64,000 nucleotides of DNA, from NCBI RefSeq assembly GCF_015706575.1, contig NW_024037064.1:3037427-3101426 (forward strand). Reading direction: 5' to 3'. This document shows, piece after piece, positions 47,297 to 59,155 of the stretch. Source of the DNA: Patiria miniata. Its lineage: Eukaryota > Echinodermata > Asteroidea > Valvatida > Asterinidae. Below the pieces are notes generated by a model, which did no database searches, was not told the origin of the DNA, and was given only the letters and a program-made list of their open reading frames with translations. Both the position numbers and the translations under genes were made by a program. Each line of letters opens with the position of its first letter. The stretch's first letter is position 1.

Positions 47297-48101
47297 CAGG
47301 GTGAGTCAAAGAAAGAAAAGAAAAGAAGGAAAACCAAGTGGCGCCCCCTATATTTTTTGAAGAAGTTTTACATGTAGCGCGTTCAAGATCTAGGATGTGA
47401 AAGCCCAATTAACCTAACGTCCTAAAGGCTCTTTGAGGGTCAAAGACCAAATACTACGGAAGACTAAATGTGTTGTGAACACTTGAATGGAAAAAAATGC
47501 ATACGACAGGTTACTACTCAGTAGTAGTTTGTAGCTTAGGTCAATAGGGTAAATTCTTTCTTTTTAAAACGATCATTCTAATCACTGATGTACTTTTCCA
47601 GTTATGGACTTCTAAACACATAATTTTGTCCAAGGATCAAAATAAAGGTACGTGACATTTTAGCAAATCAAAAAACTCGCTTATCAAAAAAAAACCACAT
47701 CAGAACTATCTCATAACCATGAGAACTGGCACTTAACCTTTATTTAAACACCTCTGCTTCCACTGTTAAAACAACATGCTTTATAATGTCAAGAGTGTAT
47801 ACTCTAGCCTTGCCTTCTACTTGGCTGCCCGAGACTTATTGGTTTATTCTGATATCCTTTTCATGATAGGACATGGTTTCATTTTATATCACGTATTCAT
47901 TGAAATATGAACCGTGGAAAAAATTCTTAAAATTGTGTCCAAAATTCCATTGCTGGAAAAGAACATGAGTGATTTGAATGATTCTTTCACTAAAAGAAGG
48001 CTAATTGGGCCTTCACATTCTAGATATGGAAAGCGCTACATGCAAAATTACGCTAAAAATAGGGTGCGCCATTTGGGTTTCCTTCTTTTTGAGTCACTCT
48101 G
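47297..48101. mobile_element. Mariner-like MITE 27 bp after the stop codon (copy 2)
   Basis: Counterpart of 17879-18691: CAGGGTGAGTCAAAGAAAG at the left, GAGTCACTCTG at the right, TA on both sides. It would be transcribed as 3' untranslated sequence unless the AATAAA at 47268 is used. Confidence 0.8.
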
Positions 48102-48139
48102 TAGTTGGACTCAAATGCCCCACCAGCAAAAATAGAAGG

Positions 48140-49300
48140 ATTCCCTTACAAAAATGTCCCATGGCAACTTCCATAGGGTATTGTGACTTGGGATTTTTCC
48201 CATGGATTCCCAAGGAGAAAATGGACACCATGCAATTCATGGTGTACATTCCCATGGGTTTTCCATGGTGCCTTAATGCCTTTTCGCCATGGTGTTGTAA
48301 CATGTTTCCCATGGTGATTCATCCCAAAAGAATTCCACTTTGTTCCCATCAATATTTCCAAAGCAATTTTCTTACAAGATTTTTACGTTTATATTTTTAT
48401 GTAAAATAATTTATGCTGTGCACCCCATAGGCAATTATGGGATTGTCCCATGAACCCTATGCAGAGTGTCTTGAGCACTCCATGGCCAATGCCTACAATG
48501 TACATATTGCGCCTATACCACTTTTCAAGTTCTACCATATTATCACCATGTTCCTTATTTATATTTTTCATAAATGATTCCAAACATTACAACTGAATCA
48601 AAATTATTATCCATAGTTCTTGTTCTCATTTCCACAAAAAAAACACTGTAGGTTTCATTTGCCTTCACTTACGAACAGAGTATTTAAACAAATTGCTATT
48701 AGAACACTCATAATTAAGAACACTCATAATTCTTACACAATGTGCCATGGTGTTCCCATGGTGTTTTATCCCCATGTTGTTTATCCCCATGGTGTTTATC
48801 CCCATGGTGTTCCATTTGTGTCCATCAAATCCGCAAAATGTTCTTATGGTGGCCATGGTGTTCCTATGAGTTTCCCATGGTTAGCATAAAAAAGGGATTT
48901 CTTGATAACCCATGGAAACCCATAGAATCCCCATGGTATCGTAAGGGTCTTCCATTGCTTTATTTGCTACACCCCAATTGCTCTTTCAACACTCGTACAG
49001 GGAATTCGGACAAAAGTGTGCCCGTTGGGAGTGCAAGTGGGTGTAATTGTGTTCCCATGATATTCAGAATGGTCCCATGGTGTTACCATGCTGTCTATTA
49101 AATCCCCATGGTGTTCCCATGCTGTCTTTTTTTTATCCCCATCGTGTCCCCATGGTGTCCATAAAATCCCCAAGATGTTCCCATATCAGTGGTATCCATA
49201 AAATCCTTTTGGTGTCCCTGTGGTGTCTATAAAATCCCCATGGTGTTCCCATGGTGTCCATACAATCACCATGGTGTCCCCATGTTGTACATAATATCCT
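48140..49300. repeat. CCCATGGTGT-rich minisatellite region (copy 2)
   Basis: Counterpart of 18735-19860 with some units gained or lost and a short local repeat (AACACTCATAATT) near 48703-48731 that copy 1 has once. Confidence 0.8.
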
Positions 49301-49727
49301 CATGCTCAGTAGGCGCGGTGTTGCTAGGGACCAGTAAACTGGCCTAGTGTTTTGTGTGTGTTATAAGTTTTGTGACACTAGAGTCTAAGAAACTGACATG
49401 TAATGGCCTGAGCTCAGTAGCCGCGGTGTCCCTAGGGACCAGCATATCAAATTCGGTTGAGAACGATGACTGAACTTACAGTGAGGTCTAACCAAAATGG
49501 ATCACACATACATTAATACACGCGCGAGTGTATAGTTGCCTGCAATCGGGGACCCCCTATTGTCCCTCTTTAGTTTGTACTCTTTAGGAAGACCTCCCAT
49601 ATGTTTTATACATGATTCTAAATTGGGGACCTTCGGGAATTGGGGACCCTATTGTCCTCTTTTGTTCAACGTCCCCTATTGAATGCAGAAACAAACTCAC
49701 GGTTACCTATGCACATCCAGCTGTGTT

Positions 49728-49896
49728 AACACCGGCAATCGTGGACCCCCATTGTCCCTAATCCTCATTCCTTTGTTTGTACTAGCAACAGCTCTCATTG
49801 GTTTTGTACACGATTTTCAATGGTGGACGTTCGGTCAATCGTGGACGTATTGTTTGTGCCCAATCCTGTTGTCCTAGGTCCACGATTGCCGGTGTT
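49728..49896. mobile_element. Short MITE with perfect inverted ends (copy 2)
   Basis: Counterpart of 20300-20468, with the same 20-bp ends (AACACCGGCAATCGTGGACC and its complement). Confidence 0.85.
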
Positions 49897-50255
49897 TACA
49901 TACTCATGGACACACAGAAGGAATGTGCGATTGCAATATCCCCGTCTGGCTTGAAAGCCAGGGGGATAAAACAAAATTATCAGTTCGAATAGAAAACAAA
50001 TTTCAGAAGAGTTGGAGGTCCTGCTATCTTCAAAACCATACATCCTATGACTTCCATACGTTGATGACCACACTTTCTCTTCTTTATCAAAGGTATTACT
50101 GAACAGCAACAAACAAGTTGGAAGCAAAAATGTTTCGGAGAGCAAACACTGTGGCATTCATAAACAGCAAGGCAACCCTTATTGTGGTTTCAACCTTTTT
50201 TCGAATCTATTTGTTTTACATGTAAACAGTGGCGTCGCCAAGGGGGGCCAGGGGG

Positions 50256-50755
50256 NNNNNNNNNNNNNNNNNNNNNNNNNNNNNNNNNNNNNNNNNNNNN
50301 NNNNNNNNNNNNNNNNNNNNNNNNNNNNNNNNNNNNNNNNNNNNNNNNNNNNNNNNNNNNNNNNNNNNNNNNNNNNNNNNNNNNNNNNNNNNNNNNNNNN
50401 NNNNNNNNNNNNNNNNNNNNNNNNNNNNNNNNNNNNNNNNNNNNNNNNNNNNNNNNNNNNNNNNNNNNNNNNNNNNNNNNNNNNNNNNNNNNNNNNNNNN
50501 NNNNNNNNNNNNNNNNNNNNNNNNNNNNNNNNNNNNNNNNNNNNNNNNNNNNNNNNNNNNNNNNNNNNNNNNNNNNNNNNNNNNNNNNNNNNNNNNNNNN
50601 NNNNNNNNNNNNNNNNNNNNNNNNNNNNNNNNNNNNNNNNNNNNNNNNNNNNNNNNNNNNNNNNNNNNNNNNNNNNNNNNNNNNNNNNNNNNNNNNNNNN
50701 NNNNNNNNNNNNNNNNNNNNNNNNNNNNNNNNNNNNNNNNNNNNNNNNNNNNNNN
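50256..50755. other. Assembly gap, exactly 500 N
   Basis: Fixed-size scaffold placeholder. It lies between the end of duplicated block copy 2 and the 3' part of the Helentron, whose terminus is therefore not visible. 8931-50255 is one uninterrupted contig that holds both copies of the block. Confidence 1.
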
Positions 50756-50765
50756 AAAACCTAAA

Positions 50766-51425
50766 TTATATTGTTATGGAGACTGCTTCATGGTAACTGT
50801 AGTAAGTCGGAATCACCTTAGCATCTACTGTATCCATATTTCTTACATATACGTGGTCAATCAATGTGCCATTTTCTGTAGTTCATCATTAACACATTGT
50901 CTATAACAAAACTCTTGCATTAACTTTTCAATCCGTGAAGAGTGTTTCAGAATGTCTTCATTAAAATCACCCATTACAATGCACCTATTTGACACTTTGT
51001 GAAGTTCATTAAGCAGTATTTTAATGTTGCCAAGAAATTGATCCATTGAATATGAAGCTGGACGATAAATTACTACCACACAATATGACATCTGACTAAT
51101 TATCTGAAATGCAATGTGTTCTAGATTCTCAACAGGAAGAAATAGTCTGCTGAAAGCTCTGTTCCTTCTACCAAATACTGCCACTCCTCCATGACACTGT
51201 TGCTTCAACATCTGGGTTAGTTATTTGTATTATCATATGAAGCACTTCTGATCTGATGATAGCATTTGAATTCACTATTTACATGTATGTCATTGTCAGG
51301 GTATTCCTCATCATCGATCCATGTCTCGGTAAGACAAATAAAATCAGATCATCATCATTTCCTGATTACATTTCAGGTCCATTTGATGTTCTTTTAATCC
51401 TTGAATATTATGCATTCTAATTAAG
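50766..51425 (-). CDS. Helentron C-terminal apurinic-type endonuclease domain
   Basis: Read leftward from about 51410: MHNIQGLKEHQMDL, then (in another frame) ETWIDDEEYPDND, then HGGVAVFGRRNRAF, VVVIYRPASYSMDQFL, CIVMGDFNEDIL, and after another frame change IDHVYVRNMDTVDAK and TYYSYHEAVSITI with a stop at 50768-50766. These are the usual blocks of the endonuclease/exonuclease/phosphatase fold (ETW, GDFN, DHV...H) as found in LINEs and at the end of Helentron proteins. The frame changes about three times in 660 bp. In Helentrons this domain is fused behind the helicase and is thought to help in target cutting. Confidence 0.8.
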
Positions 51426-52255
51426 TCTTGTTAGATTTTCTTCCTGTACACATTCTTCTGCATCAATAAATTCTTGCATACTCTTCAATGATTCCGAAAA
51501 ACGCCTTGTTACAGTAGATATATTTTTCATCAAACCTTGAATCACAAGTCCATGCATTGATGTGACTCTGCTCAGTGCAACATAAGCTTGTCCAGCTGAA
51601 AATGTATGTTCAAGTGAAACAACTGCTCTATCTGTTGTCATTCCTTGCACTTTGTGAACTGTGCATGCCCAGGCTAATTTTAAAGGAAACTGCTGTCGAA
51701 CACAATTCTTACTGACATTTTCCTCTTCCTTTTGAATTGGAACTGTGTCTTCTTTATTTGACGCTTTGTATTTTCTTTTCAACTTAGATCCAACATCTTT
51801 CTTATCAAACTGAACTTCAATGCACTTTGGCCAAGATTTATCAGGCAGCATAATAATTGCACGTACTGTGCCAAAATACTCCATTCACAAGTCCATCTGA
51901 TACATCAATGTTCTTAGTTAACATTACTCTAGCACCAACACCTAACCACAATGATTCAGGCAGGTTTGTGTATGGTGATTTCTTAGGAACCTTTACCCTT
52001 CCTTTCGCATGACCTTTACTAGCATCTTTCTGAAAATCCTTAGCAATAATCAATATACAATCAGTACAGGTTGCAAGGAGTGTCTGCGTATTGTATTCAT
52101 CCACTTGTTTGTTACATGGGTAGATATGTAATGCATCATTCCTATCCTCTGCACTTTCACAAGACTTCAATAATGTTACATCATCTTCAGATAACTTTTC
52201 CTTCTTACTTTTCAGTCGCAACCTATTCAGTAGTTTTGCAAACTGTACATCATCT
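51417..52255 (-). CDS. Helentron PIF1-like helicase, C-terminal part
   Basis: It continues the helicase after the frame break near 52255. Blocks: [51 protein letters not shown] (the LxxGxxVM-type block), VNGVF, then from 51884 in a new frame [30 protein letters not shown] (helicase motif V/VI region) and [16 protein letters not shown]. This is the typical end of PIF1 helicases in Helitrons. The breaks near 52255 (CAAAAG) and 51883 (TATTTTGG) each sit at a homopolymer, where one base fewer or more explains the change of frame. Confidence 0.85.
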
Positions 52256-55200
52256 TTTGTCGCATGATTTCATTTAGTTCCACTTTCTTGAAATTATCAT
52301 TCCATAGATCTACTGGGAGTGCTTTCTGATACAATGCTTTTCCTTTGACTGGCGGCAATTGATAAAAATCTCCAACAGCTAAAATACTGATGTTACCAAA
52401 AGGATTATGACTACGTGTCTGTTTCATCTGACGCAAACGTCCATGTATATAACACAAAATCTTGTGATCCACCATCGATATTTCATCTATAATCAAAATT
52501 TGAAGATCTTGTAACGTGTTCCTCAGTGTATTCAATTTCTCTTCTCCAAGTGGTTGATATGGTAATCTCGCATCAACAGGGATTGAAAGAGCACTGTGAA
52601 TTGTACTACCATTGACATTAAAAGCAGCTACTCCTGTAGGTGCAACTATCAACACTGACATATTGTCTGGATTTTGAACCATTCTAGCAAGAAGTCTTGT
52701 TGCTTCATAATGAACTGACTTTATCAAGTGGCTTTTCCCAGTTCCAGCTCCACCTGTCACAAATACATTAAATGCTTCAGGATTTTTCCCATTGATCTTT
52801 TGTAAGCACCAGTTACGAATCTTATTAAATACATGTCTCTGCTCTACGTTCAATGATCTTAATAAATTGAGTGCTTCTTGCTTTGATATTTTTGCTGGAT
52901 GTGGTTCAATACTACATTTTTTTCCTACTGTTTCATCAGCTTGCAAATCAGGGATATCAAAACCATTCTCTTCTCCTATTACTTCTTCACATTCTGCTCC
53001 ACACTCAAGTCTCTCTTGCTCAGAAGTAGGACAAATCAAAGCCCAAGCATCTTCTTGAAGACCAAATTTCTTGACATACTGTTCTGCTGCTTCAAGAGAA
53101 TCAGCGTTTGCCTCATACAAAGAGCGATTACTTTCAACAATGCATCTCACAGATTTCAATTGATCATTAAGACTTACAGCACCATTTTTATAAAATTGTT
53201 CAAATGTTTCAAACTGACGTGGTTTCAAATGTGCATCTACAGAATATGGAAGAAACAGCTGCAATATACTGCGATAATATTTCTCAGGATATTTATTCTC
53301 TGAAAATCGGGGGTATCTTATGACTGCGGGTTCAGTTTTACTACGCTTCTGTATGTGACCCAAGCCATCTTTAAGTTCATACACTGGTGATTTAGTTTTC
53401 TTGTTAGTGTTTGCATTATATATTATCCTGTATTCTGAGCAGAATGTAGCAAGGCACATGTTATTAAATTTATCAAGATCTGGTCTAGCTTTGTAGCGAT
53501 CAACTCTGTTAGCCATGAATATATCACTGTCATCATCTTCAGACCTGCTCTGAATTACACTAAGTGGCAAGCTCATTCGGACAGGATTCTCGCCAACAGG
53601 AATGAATTCTACTTTTCTTGAACCCTCTTTCAATCTGAGACCACATACTCGAAACACTGCTTCCTGGGCCGATACTTCACGATTATGCAGATATACACAA
53701 CCAAGTTCCTTCATACTTTGTCTAGCATCCAAATTACCCTTCAAGGCTTCTTTCTGTGTATTTGCTAATAACTGTCCCATTTCACGTTCAGATTTAGACA
53801 TATATGACACAACATACGCAGCACAAGCATATGCATCACTGATGTACTGAATATCCATGTTAGCATTCCAACATCTAATCAAATCAGGATTGTACAGATT
53901 GACCCATACATCTTGTGGTTCTCTTTTTATGACAATTGTAGGTTTTTGGCTCAAACTATTGTTGGCTTTTTCAAATTCATCTTGTGTAATATTAATTCTT
54001 TCAAATAACTGTAAAGTTGACAAATGCTGGTTTTCCTCATTCTGTATTGCATCCCATACTGACTTCAATAATTCCTTGGCATCACTATGCTTCTTGCTAT
54101 CACAATGCATATTTGTATCATTATTAATATCATCATCACCATCATCATCATCCCCATCATGATCATCATCATCATCATCATCAGTCATTGAGTCAGTATG
54201 ATGATCATATTGGTCATCATCATTATCCATTGGATCTGGCTCAGTAATGAAGGTTCTATTAGATGGTGGTCTTGGAAAATTAAATCTACACTCAGTTCCC
54301 TTCTTTTTACATGACTTGGAATGTTTTCTGCTATGTAGCTGCACGTGACTCAGTATGTCATTCAGTTCTGGGTCCTCCTCCTTAGATGGCAATTTGCAAC
54401 TGATGTATGAATCAATGAATTGAATAACTTCTACATCGCTATCATGTCCCAATCTCGGAGCATTCTCAATCCAAAATAGACAGTGGGTATGTGGACTTCC
54501 TCTTTGCTGAAATTCAACTCTATAGAAATAATCCTTGACTTTGCCAATAGGCTGAGCTCTGGACATAATTACATCTTTCAAGAATGAATGGAATCTCTTG
54601 TCGAACATTCTAGCTGCAGTCACAGGATTACTTCGCAATATTTTACACTTCTCATTCCAATCCAAATCTTCAACATCTCTAGAATCACCCTGTTGTCTCA
54701 ATATCGTGTTTATGACTTCAGGCCATCTCATATCAGCTGCAGAAAATGAACAAAACCATGTTGGTATTCCAAGCTGTCTAATCATAGCCATGACATCTTT
54801 CTGAGCTGCTTGCCAGTATGGGGGTGTACCTCTAATTGGTTTCAAGAACCTATAACCACTATCAGACTGTAAAATATCTCTCAGTTGATCTCTATCATTT
54901 ATCATGCTAGCATTTACCCTTTCAGCACTGTGTATACTGCCTGAACTCTGACGCATTGCAATTGATACTTTTGACATTACTTGTTGTATTTCTGACAGGT
55001 ACTGAGCATAGAAGATATACTGAGTACTATTTGCAAATCTATTATCTGCATTCATTAACCTGTTATGAAAATATCTAGAAAGACTCAATTTCACATCACG
55101 ATCATCACTGAAAGTAGAAGTGCCTGTTGGAAATAATGCTGGGAAACATTTGGCCTCATTAGCTTTCTCCATCAATACTCTGACTGGGCTATTTCGTTCA

Positions 55201-57731
55201 CAAGGAGCAACACACATGACACCATCAAAATCTTGATCCAGGGCATCTTGAGCAATGTTCACTGGCTGCAAACATGTATCGTAAGTAATACCCGTCAACC
55301 GTTCTTCATCTGTGTCTACATCTGTGTCTACATCTGTGTCTTCATCATTCTCACTCGAGTTATCGGATTCATGCTCTTCTTGCTTTTCACTTTCATCTTC
55401 CAAGGGATTGTCCCACTCACAGTTTATCTCAATTTCATTATACCATACATTATGCTCCTTTAGATAATATAGTGCACGCTCAACATGTTCTCTGCTGACA
55501 TATTGATACTGGTAATATCCTTTGAATGACAATTTTCTCTTCAACTTAACTTTGATTAACTGATTGTTATTTCCACATCTAGGTAATGATGTTACTGTTT
55601 CTGAAATATTTGATGGTACACATACAACTGGGCCATGCACTGCATTCTGACCACCTCTGGGTAAAGCCATCATCTTCATAAATGCCACATTAATTGCAAT
55701 CAGATGCTCCTCCAATATATTTAAACAACTCAATTCCTCTGGGATATCTTCCAATGCCAAATTGTTTGCACAAGCTTCTGCTGGTATCCTGTTCTGAAGC
55801 AATTTCCTGTGACATGTATAGCAAATCCACAAACATGATCTACTTGATTCTGACACTTTACACTTATCACCACAATTTCCATTGTCTCGACATGTATGCA
55901 CAAATTTACCACATATGCAATAGACACATTTGTACTTCTTTTGATAACACTTAACAACTTGTTTTCGAAAAAGGAGTTTATGGCAAACTGCACATATATA
56001 TTCAGGTCCGGATGATACATCTTGCCTCCAATTTCTCATTACATTGTTCATAATACATTGACTTGCTCTCTTTCTTTTTTCTCGTTCATCATTTCTTTGC
56101 TTCATATTTTGACGATAACACCTATCCGTGTGGTACTTTGCTTTCTGAAAATTTATCAATTTCATCCTATAAAATTTGTTCAAAGAATACTTTTTTTTAA
56201 TCGATTTAACAAGAGCATTTCTATATGATAAATCACTATGGTATTTTTTCTTAGTGTATTTTTTGGCACTAGTCATCTTTCTTTGCCTATGTTCTTCATT
56301 CTCATGATACTTTGTTTTTGCACTCTTCACCTTTCTTTGCCTATGTCCTTCATTCTCATGATACTTCGTTTTGGCACTCTTCACCTTTCTTTGCCTATGT
56401 TCTTCATTCTCATGATATTTAGCTTTAGCAAAATTGATCTTTTCTTGCCTATGTACTGCATCCTCATATCTTGTTTTGGCATTATTAATCTTTTGTTGTC
56501 TATACTCTATATTTTTATGATAGTTCGTCATTGTACATTGCTTTTTTCTTTGCCTATGTTCTTCATCTCTGTCATACTTCATTTTTGCATTGCCAATTTT
56601 GTTATTCCTATAATCAGCATTCTCATGGTATCTTTTCCTTACGACCCCAGTAATGCTTTTCACATTTTCTTTGTATCTCTTTTTGCCATACTCAATAGCA
56701 CCTTGTCTGTATTGCACACAACTATGATATTTTTCTTTCTTTGCCCTTTTTTTTTTCTCTCTGACATTAACACCATCGTTTTTATTTTCTTTATCTTTCT
56801 TTCTCTGATATCTTTCCCTTTGTTTTTCTCGGTTAGTTTTCTGCCTCTTCTTTACATTAACACGTTTGCGTCTCTTTGATCTTTTCAATACTCGTGTTTT
56901 GGATGTATTTTCATCATGTTTCTGAGTGCTGTCTATCGGTAGCTCCCTTCTCAACTCACATACACTTGTCACTAAATCATAATGTATTTGATTCTTGTGG
57001 TGCAAATAAATTCCTGATTTCACAGAACTATCAGAAGCACGGCCTGGACATGCATAACTACTTGAAAACAAATACCACTTACATCTATTAGCATCATCAT
57101 ACGTGTAAATACCAACATCCAACATGTGTGCTGTTACAATGATTTCTACCTCGGTAGCCCATGTACCATTATTACACAATCTTGCATTTGTGACATACTC
57201 TTGCACTGTTCTGTAACCTTCGCGTAAACAGCACCTAAACTGAGCAGCATTTTCCAGCAAGTGATGAACAATTGCTAATCTAAGTTGCATGTGATTGTCC
57301 TCAGTCCCTGATATAGCATAACTAATAGCTCTGTAGAAACAGTTACCATCACCTTGAATTGTTTTTACAGAGTCAGGCTTACTCAATTTTTCACATATCT
57401 TGGAGATTTCATGTCTATCTAGACAAAGTTTTGTAATACCAAATTTCTCACACAATACAATCTTATGGTCATAAACCAATGGAACAAACTTTAAATTGAC
57501 AGGTTGATTAGTCTGGATGATTTCTACATCATGTTCAACGTCTTTGTTTATCTGTACAGTACTACTGGAGCTACATGTACCCTTGAGAGTCTCATCACAA
57601 CCACAGATACCGAGATCATCATCTACCCAGACAGTAACACCTGTAATTTCAAACTGTTCATGATCACTGACATTCATAGATTTTCCAAGTTCAGTACAAT
57701 ACTGTACACACCTTGCCATGATGATACACAT
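52227..57731 (-). CDS. Helentron OTU - HUH Rep - helicase protein (1834-codon open frame)
   Basis: Domains in order. OTU cysteine protease, residues about 125-255, with [11 protein letters not shown] (catalytic Cys 131) and a C-terminal IHYDLV (catalytic His). A very basic part, about 270-560, made of repeats like [18 protein letters not shown] Cys-rich zinc-finger part ([12 protein letters not shown]) and [14 protein letters not shown], as often seen before Helitron Rep. Helitron N domain. HUH nickase with PHTHCLFW (about 1080) and the tyrosine helix [13 protein letters not shown] (about 1305). PIF1-like helicase with Walker [10 protein letters not shown] (about 1660), Walker [12 protein letters not shown] and VGDFYQLPP. 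An Asp-rich stretch ([18 protein letters not shown], about 1190-1210) is unusual. The first ATG at 57731 is probably not the true start, since this frame continues from the preceding one. The frame ends at 52227, just past a homopolymer break. It nicks and unwinds transposon DNA; the OTU domain may act on ubiquitin. Confidence 0.92.
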   Translation of the reverse strand: MCIIMARCVQYCTELGKSMNVSDHEQFEITGVTVWVDDDLGICGCDETLKGTCSSSSTVQINKDVEHDVEIIQTNQPVNLKFVPLVYDHKIVLCEKFGITKLCLDRHEISKICEKLSKPDSVKTIQGDGNCFYRAISYAISGTEDNHMQLRLAIVHHLLENAAQFRCCLREGYRTVQEYVTNARLCNNGTWATEVEIIVTAHMLDVGIYTYDDANRCKWYLFSSSYACPGRASDSSVKSGIYLHHKNQIHYDLVTSVCELRRELPIDSTQKHDENTSKTRVLKRSKRRKRVNVKKRQKTNREKQRERYQRKKDKENKNDGVNVREKKKRAKKEKYHSCVQYRQGAIEYGKKRYKENVKSITGVVRKRYHENADYRNNKIGNAKMKYDRDEEHRQRKKQCTMTNYHKNIEYRQQKINNAKTRYEDAVHRQEKINFAKAKYHENEEHRQRKVKSAKTKYHENEGHRQRKVKSAKTKYHENEEHRQRKMTSAKKYTKKKYHSDLSYRNALVKSIKKKYSLNKFYRMKLINFQKAKYHTDRCYRQNMKQRNDEREKRKRASQCIMNNVMRNWRQDVSSGPEYICAVCHKLLFRKQVVKCYQKKYKCVYCICGKFVHTCRDNGNCGDKCKVSESSRSCLWICYTCHRKLLQNRIPAEACANNLALEDIPEELSCLNILEEHLIAINVAFMKMMALPRGGQNAVHGPVVCVPSNISETVTSLPRCGNNNQLIKVKLKRKLSFKGYYQYQYVSREHVERALYYLKEHNVWYNEIEINCEWDNPLEDESEKQEEHESDNSSENDEDTDVDTDVDTDEERLTGITYDTCLQPVNIAQDALDQDFDGVMCVAPCERNSPVRVLMEKANEAKCFPALFPTGTSTFSDDRDVKLSLSRYFHNRLMNADNRFANSTQYIFYAQYLSEIQQVMSKVSIAMRQSSGSIHSAERVNASMINDRDQLRDILQSDSGYRFLKPIRGTPPYWQAAQKDVMAMIRQLGIPTWFCSFSAADMRWPEVINTILRQQGDSRDVEDLDWNEKCKILRSNPVTAARMFDKRFHSFLKDVIMSRAQPIGKVKDYFYRVEFQQRGSPHTHCLFWIENAPRLGHDSDVEVIQFIDSYISCKLPSKEEDPELNDILSHVQLHSRKHSKSCKKKGTECRFNFPRPPSNRTFITEPDPMDNDDDQYDHHTDSMTDDDDDDDHDGDDDDGDDDINNDTNMHCDSKKHSDAKELLKSVWDAIQNEENQHLSTLQLFERINITQDEFEKANNSLSQKPTIVIKREPQDVWVNLYNPDLIRCWNANMDIQYISDAYACAAYVVSYMSKSEREMGQLLANTQKEALKGNLDARQSMKELGCVYLHNREVSAQEAVFRVCGLRLKEGSRKVEFIPVGENPVRMSLPLSVIQSRSEDDDSDIFMANRVDRYKARPDLDKFNNMCLATFCSEYRIIYNANTNKKTKSPVYELKDGLGHIQKRSKTEPAVIRYPRFSENKYPEKYYRSILQLFLPYSVDAHLKPRQFETFEQFYKNGAVSLNDQLKSVRCIVESNRSLYEANADSLEAAEQYVKKFGLQEDAWALICPTSEQERLECGAECEEVIGEENGFDIPDLQADETVGKKCSIEPHPAKISKQEALNLLRSLNVEQRHVFNKIRNWCLQKINGKNPEAFNVFVTGGAGTGKSHLIKSVHYEATRLLARMVQNPDNMSVLIVAPTGVAAFNVNGSTIHSALSIPVDARLPYQPLGEEKLNTLRNTLQDLQILIIDEISMVDHKILCYIHGRLRQMKQTRSHNPFGNISILAVGDFYQLPPVKGKALYQKALPVDLWNDNFKKVELNEIMRQKMMYSLQNY

Positions 57732-59155
57732 TTGACCAAACTTCTTCCTTCACTGTCCTGATGTCCATGCTGATTTCTAGAATGTGAATCAAAAATATAA
57801 TACTTTCCTTCATGAGCGATTACTGAAAATGTGTTCCCTTTGAAGCAAATAAAACATGCACAATATTTCTGCACTGTCTGTTCCACTGCACAACTCATTG
57901 GAATCATATTAAATTCAATCAGATGTGTTTCTTCTCCAAAACTACCAGAAACAGATTCATCAATCTTCATGTGAAAATGTTTACCGAAAGCATCAATTTC
58001 ATCAGGCAACTCGCTGATTAACAAATATTCATCCATCATTGTAGAGCTACAAGACAAACAACAGTACAATTCATTGCCACTATTCAACACAAAATCCACG
58101 TCTTTGTTACACCACGAGTTCAACGGCTTAATTTTGCTAAAGAGGATTCCGCACAGGCTCATACAAGCACATTGTCTACCAGCTAGCTCGCCAAATCTAA
58201 GATCACCTTGATGGAAACTACCTTGAATGAAACTGATATCCTTATTCTCTTGTACCTTTTGTATTTTAGTGCAACAAATGCTTTTACGATCAGTCCATTT
58301 TTCATTTCCCCCATCAGCTTCATGTATTCTCTCTGAATTATCTCTTTGAGGAACGACTTTCAGCTTTTTCCTACAGTCAGTACATTCAACAGAATTTTCA
58401 ACACCGTCTTCAACTTTTCTTTTTGACTTCATTTTCTCATCACTAATATCCTTTTCATTTTGTGTTAACACCTGTTTCTTGCTTCGAAGTCCATATCTAG
58501 CAATAGGTAATGTTTTTGAAGTCTCTTCATTTCTCTTTACACCATTTTGCTCTGCACATTGCCCGACACATTTACGACTTGCCTTCTGTGTTTTTACCCG
58601 ATTTCCCTCATTCTTTTCCTTTCCAGTATTAGAACCACTATCAACATTACTACTTTTCTTGTTCCGCAAAGAGTATCCTCCTGTTTGCTTCACTATGCCC
58701 TGTTTTTGATCTGTATTTGAACCTTGTCTGCAACCCATGTCATCCACTATTACATACTTCATTGTTCCTATCTGTCCCTTACCTTCAGTTCCATTTATCA
58801 CTGAAATGTCAATGTTATCTTCTCTACTGGAAAGACCTTCAGTACATGACTTGACAGCTACATCATCCATGTTGAGTATCTCATATTTGTTCACATCTGC
58901 AGGAATGCCAAGATCATACAACAAACATTCAGTATAAGTACATTGCCCACATTTCCGACACAACCATGATACTGCCTTACTTGCCAAAAGAGATTCCATC
59001 TTTGAAAACCCCAAACAGTTCACATGATAAACAATGTTGCACGAGTCACACTGCACAGCTCTTTCATCTCGACCAAACAATTTATCACATACCCAGCACT
59101 GCTTAACTTCTCTTTCCTTCACACAATTGACATTCTTTGCCTTTTTGTCATCCAC
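57674..59155 (-). CDS. Helentron PHD finger and C76/tegument-type cysteine protease (493 codons)
   Basis: Residues about 18-62 form a PHD finger: [31 protein letters not shown] (Cys4-His-Cys3 pattern), which usually reads histone tails. A charged linker follows. Residues about 310-490 match the deubiquitinating protease of herpesvirus tegument type (MEROPS C76-like) as found in Helitron-like elements: [20 protein letters not shown] (the Cys after GRQ is the likely nucleophile), then [19 protein letters not shown] and [13 protein letters not shown] (Asp-x-His). The ATG at 59155 is internal: the frame is open a little further upstream and is probably the continuation of the preceding open stretch. 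It overlaps both neighbours by about 40-60 nt in other frames. Confidence 0.8.
   Translation of the reverse strand: MDDKKAKNVNCVKEREVKQCWVCDKLFGRDERAVQCDSCNIVYHVNCLGFSKMESLLASKAVSWLCRKCGQCTYTECLLYDLGIPADVNKYEILNMDDVAVKSCTEGLSSREDNIDISVINGTEGKGQIGTMKYVIVDDMGCRQGSNTDQKQGIVKQTGGYSLRNKKSSNVDSGSNTGKEKNEGNRVKTQKASRKCVGQCAEQNGVKRNEETSKTLPIARYGLRSKKQVLTQNEKDISDEKMKSKRKVEDGVENSVECTDCRKKLKVVPQRDNSERIHEADGGNEKWTDRKSICCTKIQKVQENKDISFIQGSFHQGDLRFGELAGRQCACMSLCGILFSKIKPLNSWCNKDVDFVLNSGNELYCCLSCSSTMMDEYLLISELPDEIDAFGKHFHMKIDESVSGSFGEETHLIEFNMIPMSCAVEQTVQKYCACFICFKGNTFSVIAHEGKYYIFDSHSRNQHGHQDSEGRSLVKCVSSWQGVYSIVLNLENL

Larger units (their letters stand above)
37603..50230 (+). repeat. Duplicated block, copy 2 (12.6 kb)
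   Basis: Direct repeat of 9241-20834. It starts 61 bp after exon 1 and runs past the gene's 3' end through the mariner MITE and CCATGG minisatellite to about CATGTAAACAG at 50230. There the sequence changes to GTGGCGTCGCCAAGGGG and then to the gap. It is longer than copy 1 because of the MITE at 38111-38665, about 0.9 kb at 43854-44735 and about 0.2 kb at 45757-45950. Confidence 0.9.

Noticed and set aside
56238-56879. 213-codon plus-strand frame rich in Phe, Leu and Ile
   Set aside because: It is the complement of the Lys/Arg/Glu-rich repeat array of the Helentron protein.
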